Of a stretch of DNA of 64,000 nucleotides, positions 54,550 to 64,000 are shown in pieces. This stretch comes from Tetradesmus obliquus (lineage: Eukaryota; Chlorophyta; Chlorophyceae; Sphaeropleales; Scenedesmaceae). Each line of letters begins with the position of its first letter. Positions within the stretch are counted from its first letter, which is position 1. The translations under genes and the position numbers were made by a program. The stretch covers positions 5,890,501 to 5,954,500 of the forward strand of contig CP126196.1 of assembly GCA_030272155.1 (NCBI GenBank), given 5' to 3'. Under the pieces are notes generated by a model that searched no databases, was not told the DNA's origin, and saw only the letters and a list, made by a program, of their open reading frames with translations.

Positions 54550-55911
54550 ACTTGAAGACACGAAGCAGGCGTCACAGGTGGTCCCACCCAGGACCATCAC
54601 CCGACCCTGCTGCTTTGCGAATCTTCTTTGCGCCTACAGGTGTGTATGTCACTTGATGCCATAGTGCCGGGCAGCCGTGCCTGCATGAACAGCCCACTCG
54701 AGCACCAGGAGACTTGGGTGGGGCTCTTCAGGTTCAGCATTGCTTGAAGGTGCCTAAGTATGCATTTACCAGCGCCTAAGATCCTGGAGCCGTTTCAATC
54801 CATCCTTTTACATATTAGGTACATACAGTGCACGTGCCGCTGTTGAGTGCGTTGGTGCTGCGCTGCTTTCAAGCCCGATGCTGCCACCTCAGCTCATCCC
54901 TAAACGCTGCATCACGACCAGTGGATGTAGAACGTGGCTTTCTGTGTTGTTTCTGCTTGTTTCAAGACCGTCCTTACCGCGAGTGTGCAAGCGCTTCTTG
55001 ATCCAGGCTGTTTTGCATACACTGCAGTAATCTGCACCTCTGCACCGCCCCCGGTGGAGCCAGCCCATCCATACTGCGTACACATTGCTTCATACTATCA
55101 AATCGTCTAGGAGACACCTGGTTTTGTTGCTTTGCTGATTGTCCTGCAGGTTGCCCCGTTGTCATGTCGCTGTGGTTCTGGCTGCCAGCGTCATGAAAGT
55201 TATTTCCTGTTGCATAAGCTGGTTTGCGTGCGTCTTGGGGCAGTGGGTAGGTTGCAGGTGGCGCCCTTGGCATAATACTTGTTAACTGCGCCATTGATCA
55301 AATTCTCTATTTGAGATGATGGGGGTTACTGTGTTCTGCGATCACATCTTAATCCGTCTTCAGCAAGGTCAGAGTATCTCCTTAAAAGGACTTGCAGGCC
55401 GGCGGCAGCGGCGGTGATGCTAGCCAGTATAATTTACTGTAGCCTCGCCCGTTTGAGGAGCCAATGCCAGGCTCATTGTTGAAAGAGACAACGAAACCTG
55501 GTCACAGCAATAAACATAGGTCAATTTCAAGGACAACATGTCCTTCTCCTTGAATGACCCCTGGCCTTGCTGGATGTCCCTAAGCTGGAGGGGTTGCCAA
55601 GATGAAACTGCAACTGTTGATTTTGAAGTGCACAATTCTGCCATATTCACTGGTAAGCAAGTGGCATCTTGGAAGCCGCAGTGTTATTGGTGCTTTCCCC
55701 TTGTGAACCTCCACTGCGGGTCACTGGCCGTGGAGGGTGAAGTTGCCCCTGAACTGCACTTGCCAATGCCAGTGAGAAGGTGAACCAACCTCCTTGACAC
55801 TCCATCCATAGTGTGATTCTACATATCAAGAGGCAATCTTGTCGCCTGGTCCTTTTAAACCCAATCTGCGCTACGTGAAGTGCTGCACAAACCTGACCAG
55901 CTGGGTTAACC
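54550..55911. other. Region with weakly supported minus-strand ORFs
   Basis: A 106-codon minus-strand frame starts with ATG at 55,294 (MAQLTSIMPRAPPATYPLPQ, rich in Gln, Asn and Ser) and stops at 54,977 or beyond. No domain and no clear partner exon. It could be part of the same degenerate element as the recombinase relic at 55,947. Confidence 0.3.
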
Positions 55912-55946
55912 ATGTCAAATATCCGCCTTCACAAGCCACCACCCAC

Positions 55947-56153
55947 TCACAGGAGCAGCACGCATGTTGGTGCAGCACTCAGTGCCTGCTCTGGGCTTGT
56001 GTACATGTACAGCCTGACTGCGTCTGACGTCCACCTGCCCACCTCCTGGATCAGGCGTGTGGCCACTCCTACACGCGCTGCATGGGCGCGCGTTGCGCAG
56101 TTTTCTGCTGCCCATCTCCTGAGCGCCAACATTGTAATAGCTTTGGTGGACAT
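55947..56153 (-). pseudogene. Tyrosine-recombinase C-terminal relic
   Basis: About 68 residues include AARVGVATRLIQEVGRWTSD and AVRLYMYTSPEQ. These match the end of tyrosine recombinases: a helix after the H-x-L-R motif, the GRW box, and the nucleophile Tyr in RLYMY. The H-x-L-R motif appears only in the neighbouring frame as RKLR, so the fragment is frameshifted and inactive. In algae such recombinases occur in DIRS/PAT-like retrotransposons and Cryptons; the type cannot be told. Confidence 0.6.
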
Positions 56154-57158
56154 CCTTTAGTTTTCTACTACAGTGCAGTCATTTGAATTGCTGTATGTGT
56201 AAGGGCTCCGGCTGCAGCATGTATCTTGCTGCTTTGCAGAATGGCACAACTTCATATTAAATGCATTTGCAGCCGTGCACTGTAGGCGTGCCAATGTGCT
56301 TTGAGCAAGAACCCCCCCCCCCCCCCCCCCCCGGAGGCCCTATGCGGCCACCCCCCGGATCCGGAGTGGGCCACTTCGAGATAGTTTGCACTGGGAGCCA
56401 GCTGTGGGTGAGGTTAGGCTCCGTTGATCACCGCAGTAAGACGTTTCTGGCATCAATGGGTTAGATATAAGAGAGGTTTAAAGGTTTAAGGTTTAATATA
56501 AGAGACACAACTTGCAAGAGTGTTTACGGTGTTCACTCTCTTAGCTTCTGTGAATGAAACAGGGTGAAGTTCATACTGTCGTGGCTCACAGTGTCAGCCA
56601 CACCATCCAGAGTCTATGGTTCCAGGACCGACCTGTGCCTTTGCCCTATAAAGGAACGACTAGCTGATCATGTAAACGTGGTGCTTGCAGGCAGACAACG
56701 TACGGGGCGCTGTTCTGGCTGATTCTTCCTGTCACTGCACTCGATTCGTTCAGCTGTTTGCGCGCAATACTGTGGCAACTGATAACTTTACAAAACAAAA
56801 GTTTCGCTTGAGCAACTTGTGAAACGAGGTTTCATACGCATTGGTGGCCGCTGGTCGCGATCTCAATCTTTACCAAATGACCCACCCACCTCCCCCCTCT
56901 CTTAGAGACTATTAGTTATTGAGGGGCATGCATGCAGCTTGTGGCGACCACTCCCTTCTCGTGACAAAAAAATGTTCATCATATTCGTTCCCTTTTTTGT
57001 TCAATCATACATTCAACAAAACAGCTGCTGCCTGTTCGACTGGTGTATACTGTTGGCGTCATCCGCATCGGCTTGAGCGCTCGAATCAACTTGACTTGGC
57101 AGCATGCGTCTCATGTAATCAAATTCGTTGCTTCACAGGGAGCAACCTGTACGATGTT
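56154..57158. other. Spacer with C21 homopolymer and dispersed repeat copy 2
   Basis: Contains a C run (56,312-56,332) and a copy of the dispersed repeat at about 56,510-56,660. The rest is the presumed promoter of the gene starting at 57,159; no TATA box is obvious. Confidence 0.5.
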
Positions 57159-60100
57159 ATGAGAACGCATGCAGCTATGGCCGCAAGCAGCTGTGCAGGT
57201 CGAACGAACCTGCATCTGTGGCATCTGGCTGCAGTACTGCTCATTGCATCATGTTTAGTACAGCTGGCGATGATGGAGTGGTCGACGATCAGCTGCGTTA
57301 GAAGTAATGGCTTGCCCCTGGACCCAGCCCGTGAAGAACATCTCCATGTCAGCGCTGAAGCCGCTGCTGCTGCTGCTGCTGCTGGTGGTATTGCTGGACG
57401 CCCCACAGCAAGCCTTGCTTACGTCCCTGCCATGCAAGACTTCTGCCTGGACACACTAACTCCTGGAATGTTCAATCCATCACTTGTCATTCATGGTGAT
57501 GATGCATGGGTTGTGGTGCGGTCACAGCATCTGACCAAGGATGCCAAATGGGCGATTGGCCGCAATCACTTGGCATTACTTAACATGACTGACTGGTCGG
57601 TGTCTAGGTGAGGGTACCAGCGTTGTGTCGACCTTGCACCATTAGTTGCTTGCACGAGCTTGCAAGCATTCGCTTGTGTCACTTGCTCAAATTCTGAACT
57701 GCTGTTGTTTAAACGCTTTCAAGCTGCACTGCATTGCATTCAAGATCTTTTAAGCATTTCTGTATTCGCCTAGTCACGTGATCTCTCATCTTTCTGCTTT
57801 GTCCAACTGCCGCATGTCACAAACGCAGCCTCCACGACTTTGACCCTTGGGCTGGCAGTAGAGCGGATCTGCCCTGCACAGTTGCAGAGCACAGCACAGG
57901 AATTGATGTATGGGGTCCAGATGACACCAAACTGCTGAATATACCTGGCAACGGCATATGGGCGGTTACATACGGGTAGGCATTGACAGCAAAATCTTCT
58001 TTCTTCACTTGTTCACAACCACTATGATGTTCACCTACACCTGTGATGCACGACATGTCAGCAATCCAAAAAGAAGGGTGACCGAGCCTGTCATTGTGTC
58101 AGGTCCCTGGAACCGCAGTGGTGTGGGCTTCCTACACACAATGAGAACTTCACCCTCCATCTCTTCTTGATAGACACATCTCAAACATTTGCCTAGCACA
58201 AATCAGTAACAACTTGCCACTCTTCATATTTGCCACCTGAACTGGTACGCCGCCTGCAGGAGACCCCGCTTGAAGAGCCCGGATCAGATAGCATGCGAGT
58301 GCGGCCAGCTAATCTTTCAGCCGTACCTCGTGCAGCTGGCAAAAAACGGCGAGCCCCTCAATCCAGACCGGTTTGCTCGTGTTACAGATTACTTGCCGCC
58401 CCAGAACTATCCAGGATGGGATGGCGTTCAGGATTCTAAGCCATGCATGTCCTCAAAGTATCCAGCAGATGGTGCGAGCAGCTGGGACATGCTTTGGGGT
58501 GCGGATCCTTTGCCATTAACTATTGAAGATGCTGAGACAGTATATGGCAGGAAGCAGGCTGTGGAGGAGAAGAACTGGGTTCTGTTCAGCTACGGCCAAC
58601 AGATGTATGTCTCTTACCAACTGGCCCCTAAACACCGCGTCTACTCTTTGGGGCCAGACGGCCGCGCCAAACTGCAGCATGAGACAGATTCAGGTGCGCA
58701 CACTAGACATGAAGCGCTGTGAGGTGGTGTCTGAATCTGAAACCTCCTGCGCATGTTCAGGCAACCCAAGCTTGTACATGCAATAAGCTTGATTTGGAAA
58801 TGCATTTGTCCAGCCATGCCTCATTGCTCAGAAACAGTATAAGCTAGTTAATCTGCATTGACCAACACTTGCACCTGGACAACCCCTGATGTGTGGTTGA
58901 CTGCATTTCAGAAGTGCAGGTGACGTTTTTTATCCCCTCGGTCGCCCCCTTGACAGCTTGAATGGCGGACCAGCTTTTCTTCAAGTTAACAGTACATTTA
59001 TATGTGAGTTTTGTGGACAGGTTTTGTGCAGTGCCATATGTCTGTTGCAGAGCGTAGGCAAATATGTCAATAGAGTCGAGGAGTTTCTTGACGGGTACAC
59101 CATAGAAAGCAATCAAGCAAGATCAGCGCACGTGATGCTGAGTATTTTTTGAGTAGGTTGCCTTGCCAGTACTTTTACAGAGAAAATGCGAATTTAATAC
59201 AAAGTCAACAATGGTGTCGCAACACAAGTCCGAACTGCCTGGAGACAAAAGTCTCCGTGACTGTATGTATGTTCAGCTATGTGCGTTGTCATCAGCATTC
59301 CACAAGCAGGATCAGCAAGAAGTTGCCCATCTTGACTTGTGACATGCAGTGAAGCAAGAAGAGAAAGAAAATTTGTTACGGAGAGCTGTTGTTCCCCTTT
59401 GTGTGTGCTGTAGCGATATCTTTGTCAATAGGATTCTCCGGGAATCATCTCAACTTCTTTTGTGCTAAATGCTGTTTGTGGCTGCTCTTTTCCCCGGCAA
59501 CCTAGCTGAAATGCAAGAACCCGCGGGCCAAAATACTGGCGACCAGAATTACCTTCTGGGTGTCGTGCACTACCACACAAAAGTTGTGTATGAACAATAT
59601 CCAACATATCGCCACCACTTGATAAAGGTTGAGCCCTCTCCACCTTTCAGGATCATGCAGGTAAGCGACAAATTCTCAGCCAACTTGTATCATGGGACAC
59701 ACTCCTGCAAACACATGGATTGATCACCTAGCATTAAATCAGTCTTGCTCCATGTCCGCACACATTTAGGGCTTGTACAGCCTAGACCACTGGTCACGTG
59801 TCTGTCCTGTACTGTAAAATGACAGCTATACTGTTCAACATACACCAAGTACCTGGCCCTCTGTTTAGAGTCAGGCACCGAAGTTGATTTGGTGCAGAAT
59901 TTACCTGGAAATAACCTGAATTTCCAGCGAAGGGGCGTTGAAATCTTTCCGATGACGTCCTTGTGTCAGAGAGGCAAACAATTCTGCTCTGAATGAGGTG
60001 TCTCGCACCAGAACTCTTGTCACTGCAGCTTAGCACATATATCAATACCGTCCAAATGTAAGCTGCAAGAGTAAAATGCAGAAAATATCGTCAACCAGAA

Positions 60101-61284
60101 GACATTACATCACATACAGATGTTCTAACGTGTCATTTTGTGACATTATATCATGTTGTTGCTGCCAGGTGTCAGCAGAGCTGCCACTGCAGCCTGCTAT
60201 CGGTGTCACAAGTAAACAAACAGTAACATTTGTTTCTGGTATGCAGCTGGCTATGCTGCAACCCAACAAGGCTGCAGCAGGCACCAGAAAAAGCATGGCA
60301 AGCGCAGGTCTGGCGCGGCAGCCCTATGTTATACTATCATATGGCGCTGCAGACTCCTTCTCCAGGGTACTCACATTGTCACTGTCAGACGTGGACAATT
60401 TGTTTGGGTCTGCTCAGTGGCAGAACAACAGTACCTCAAGGAGTGCCGCAGTACCCGTCGGCATAGATGACATGGTGTTGGAGAGCGACGAATTGAACTT
60501 AGAAAAAGCCATCAAAAAGCGCAAAGCTGGAGGCGTCCTTGCATACTGGAGCGCGGCACACTGTGGTGAGCTTGGATCTTTTGATTACATATACAAGTTG
60601 TGCGATGCATCCTTGGATTTTTTTTATTCACTTACATTGCTGTTTCTAAAGAGAGTATTGCCAGCACAGCCCTCATGCACTTCAGAATTGCAAACCTACA
60701 TACATCATACAAAGACATCAGGGAAATATGATTTTTGACATATATGCGCTGTACATCTCTGCATCCCGCCTGAGGTCCTTGCTCAGCAAGTTGCTGCACT
60801 CATGGCAATGATTGCAACGGTGCCTCCTTGTATGATTGCAACGGTGATTGTATGATTGCAACGGTGCCTCCTTTTGGACACAATCCCATACAGCATCCCA
60901 GTCACCTTCTTTCACATTCACAGCGTGTGAAACTATCATACAATCACAGGTGGAGAGTCCATGTGTAAAAGCCTACATCAAGCTAACACGCGTGTGCCCA
61001 GCTGTTGGTCGATGATACCAGCGTCTGGGTCGTTGAAAGAGAAACAACACGGATGCACCTGCACTGGTAAGTTCTTACTGGCACTCATGGCACACCTTTC
61101 ATGAGTCTGTGGTGGACCAGCGTGTAGTTGAAACCATACACATGCCCGAGGCATATACTGAAGTCATGCATGTCTCAGAACCTGCCTTGACATCAGCTAT
61201 AGTAACAGCAATATCAACAGCAACGGCAGCAGCAACAGCAGCAACCTACAGCAACAGCAACAACAACATCAGCAGCTACAACAA

Positions 61285-61322
<38 letters not shown>

Positions 61323-61323
61323 G

Positions 61324-61370
<47 letters not shown>

Positions 61371-62782
61371 ACAACAACAGCAATCCATGCAATGTCAGAA
61401 GGTGTTGCTGATCACATATAACGTCTGCAAAGGAAGCCGTGATTTTCTTCAGCCACGCATCTCCATATAAGCCACAAGCTCATGTCAGCAACGTGAAGCA
61501 TGCAACACCAAAAAGTGTTCATCTATCACAGAATGTGAACATATTTTCTAATACGCCTCTTGGATTTGAAATGGTCAAAGGCAAATGCATCCTCACGTGA
61601 CTTCAAGCAATAATGAACTAGGAGACCTCTGCCCAAAGTCACAAAATGGTGTCACAACTGTCTTTATGGTGCAGGTCCAAAGCACCTGGGTGTGTCACAC
61701 TTGCACACCAACGATGTGGTCGACTTCTTCATGAGATATGGCTGGGTTGATACCATCATGGGCGACAAAGGGATGCCTGATCACCCCTACTTTGGTGACA
61801 AGATGTTACACGTTGCTGTGGTATGCAACCCAATCTCTAGGTGAGGTAGCTGGACAATCACTGTAGCTAGCCTTTTGTCAATACTACCATCCACCTCGTC
61901 GCCAACCGTGCTGCAGATCTTTGTGATTGGCTGTTTAGCAGGTTGTGCAATCCAACACTGTTATGCTGCTAATGGAAAAGGCTCAGGAAGGCAATACTTT
62001 CTGAGAACTCTGTTGTGTGACGATGTTGTTCTGTCAGTGGTGAGTAAATGCTAGCCCTGATGTATCTATCTATTGTTATTGCGGCATGTCTGAGATACAT
62101 ACTATGAAGGGATGTTGCACTAGTCATATAATATTGCAGACTACAAGCCCGCTCTAGAAGCACTTGTGACGTGAGGCATAGCTGGCTGATACCAGTTGTA
62201 GCATGGCTGGCATGCTAGCACGTGCATTGTATTTTCTCAAAGTTCTGACAATTCGATTCATGCAGGTACATGCTACATGTGCAACACGTGGGGCAGCTGT
62301 ACAACTTTCCGTACTTCAAGGACCCCAACATGACAGCAACCAGCACGAGCACCGCTGTTCTGAATCACGCGAGCAAGCTCAGCCTCGCTGTCCCTGACAA
62401 CTATCTCACGCGTTTCTTTTCTGGTCGCGCAGCTCTGGAAGATTTCAACCAACTCAGCACAACAGCTACAGAGCAAATGTACCAGTCAGCTGTGTACAAC
62501 CTGAATCGGGTAGATGTTGTGCTTGTTTTAGAAGATTCAATGAATGGAGATGTATCAGAGTTGCTGGAAATGGTTGGATTGCAACCTTTCAGTAGTGCTG
62601 CGCTGCATCCATCTTCAGCCAGTCTCGTGCCAGATTTGAAGGCTTTGCCGCCAAAGTCACACCTGCAGTTGTTGTCACTGCATAATCATGATATGAACTT
62701 GTATCGATATGCTCAATCGCGCCATGCTCGTTTGATGGCTGCCATGAGGCACTTGAAGAATCAGCGTCCAAAACACAAGTAG
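57159..62782 (+). CDS. Putative membrane-anchored beta-propeller / sulfotransferase fusion protein (seven exons)
   Basis: Exons are 57,159-57,607, 57,829-57,975, 58,260-58,693, 59,506-59,660, 60,169-60,565, 61,675-61,840 and 62,266-62,782. All have GT-AG borders, all phases match, and they sum to 2,265 bases, i.e. 754 residues. A type II anchor (WHLAAVLLIASCLVQLAM) is followed at about residues 85-490 by a five-bladed propeller like GH130/GH43-related proteins: FNPSLVIHGDDAWVVVRS, EKNWVLFSYGQQMYVSYQLA, NYLLGVVHYH, PPFRIMQ|VSAELPL, FVSGMQL and YVILSYGAADSFSRVLTLS. Then comes a sulfotransferase: KRKAGGVLAYW (PAPS 5' loop-like), VAVVCNPISR (3' PAPS motif, Cys in place of the usual Arg), NYLTRFFSG, and VDVVLVLED. 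It probably binds or acts on a glycan and sulfates it in the Golgi. If exon five is not spliced, a propeller-only protein ends at 60,738. Confidence 0.72.
61205..61385. repeat. CAG/CAA repeat in intron 5 of the fusion gene
   Basis: An interrupted (CAG/CAA)n tract lies between propeller and sulfotransferase exons. It is open in several frames (Gln, Asn/Ser, Ala/Thr), but the phase match of exon 5 to 61,675 argues that it is intronic. Confidence 0.7.
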
Positions 62783-64000
62783 AGTGTTCCCTGTTCACAC
62801 ATATGCAGCAATATTGTGTATCAGCTTCCAACAGATGAGGACGGGGCTATCTGCATCATGAGATACATTGTTGCAGTACATTGGTGCTGTTCCGCCCAAC
62901 TCTCGTGAAGCTGGTGTTCATGGAGTGCAGCTTTTGCTATGATGATCTGTAGGATTAGGAGGAGCCTACAACTGGTTGACTCTTGATTCACTCCATTTAC
63001 ACCATGATTTGAGACGTGTCTTCACTGTTTGAACCTGATTATCAGGAAGCGTACGTAAAGCTGGACTTAGGTGAGGTGCACAGTGCCGTATTGACGATCT
63101 CGACCACTGGGCCGCCATTTCAGTTTCAACACCGCTGCGGCGAAATCACCAGCTTTAGCAACCACTGCCCGCCAGGGCTTGCAGACAGCGCCAAACTGCT
63201 GGATACAAAAAAATCAACTTAGCCTCCGTTGAAAGTGCATGCAAGGCTCTTCCTGGTGTGGTCTGCAGTACGTTCAGGTGATCAGCTGCTGGTACAGGTC
63301 ATGTGTACATGGTTGCGCTTTTGAGCATGCTGACCATTCATGCTTGTGCCACAAAGGTTGTACAGTATATTTATACTAGCACGCTCAAAACCTAACCAAA
63401 AACATGTCGAGAATTGTTCAAGGTGCAGGCAAGCCGTTGTGCTACTTTGATCTGCAGTAATCAACTGTTGGCACAACATACCCGGTAGGTGCGCGGCCTG
63501 TTCCTGAAACATTAACATGAATCGGCGGCCAGTAGAAAGCAAAAGCCTATTGATTTGTTCTGAAAGAGGATAATCACATGTCGGTCCTGGCACCATCGGA
63601 TGAGCCACAACAGGTTGATCAACCTGTGTTTATGAACACATTTGTCTGAACCCAGAAAATGAGACTGAGCACCATAGAGCATGGTTGTGTCACTCAAGTA
63701 TTTTTCAGATGCGTGGCAGGCACAAATTTTCGGCGCTTGAACCACTGCAACGGAATCGATGAGCCGTGCACTTCCACATCGCAGGTCGCGATCGCTGCTG
63801 CTTGCATGACTGCTCTTTCTCCAGAATCCGGCCTGTATTACAGGCCCGCGGCCCGCCTGTTGAGGCAATGTTACGGTTTTCTTTGTCCTTCAGCGTTCCT
63901 GCTGTGTCCTCGCCGGGTCAGGGAAGTGACTCCCCAGGTTACACTGTGGCACTTCAGGCGAAAAATTGCACCGCTAAAGCAGCTTACGCTGGGAAATTGT
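62783..64000. other. 3' flank with inverted copy 3 of the dispersed repeat
   Basis: 63,560-63,700 is the reverse complement of parts of 50,916-51,110. A short plus-strand frame at 63,016-63,222 is unsupported. No further gene is recognised to the window end. Confidence 0.5.

Noticed and set aside
61109..61411. Asn/Ser-rich ORF as a coding exon of the fusion gene
   Set aside because: Splicing 60,565 to 61,675 preserves phase and joins the KAGG loop to the sulfotransferase; inserting this repeat does not.

Overview
The window looks like nuclear DNA of a green alga, most likely a chlorophycean. The evidence is genes split by many GT-AG introns, abundant CAG/CTG tracts encoding Gln or Ala runs inside genes and LINEs, Golgi-type glycan enzymes (a GT90 glycosyltransferase and a sulfotransferase), and a dense mix of L1-like LINEs, Ty3-type fragments and Tc1/mariner-type elements. 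I cannot name the species. About half of the window is transposable-element DNA.

Layout. (1) 1-16,010: two tandem copies of a 9.0-9.5 kb unit, each with a minus-strand GT90 gene. Copy B (15,805 to 7,550) is complete, and I can follow nine phase-compatible exons to the stop. Copy A (6,290 to 707) runs off the left edge. (2) 16,807-21,564: a minus-strand LINE (Q-rich ORF1, endonuclease, start of RT) whose RT is fused to the 3' half of a Tc1/mariner-type transposase. (3) 22,697-26,075: a seven-exon minus-strand gene for an unknown protein with an RG-rich, probably nuclear C-terminus. (4) 26,634-31,159: a 4.5 kb DNA transposon with nearly identical 289 bp TIRs. Its two-exon transposase carries, antisense and wholly inside the intron, a 238-codon ORF that resembles a Vsr/PD-(D/E)XK nuclease. 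(5) 31,508-41,186: a nest of a non-autonomous TIR element, a scrambled Ty3 fragment, 71 bp mini-LTR-like repeats, a possible LTR with TATA box, and a chain of 5'-truncated LINE copies that all end in the same CT-rich tail. (6) 42,810-48,981: exons of an unknown plus-strand gene, with a 2.8 kb LINE (44,325-47,160) between its 5' and 3' exons. (7) 49,000-56,700: microsatellites, 21-30 bp G/C homopolymers, a second TIR element with subterminal repeats, a tyrosine-recombinase relic and a dispersed repeat family. (8) 57,159-62,782: a seven-exon plus-strand gene. The exons join in phase to 754 codons and encode a membrane-anchored protein with a five-bladed beta-propeller (GH130/GH43-like) followed by a sulfotransferase domain.

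The host genes at both ends point to Golgi synthesis or modification of wall/matrix glycans: duplicated type II GT90 enzymes on one side, a putative propeller-sulfotransferase fusion on the other. The transposon with the intron-nested nuclease and the fusion protein are the most novel items. All exon boundaries are read by eye from splice signals and phase, with no transcript support.
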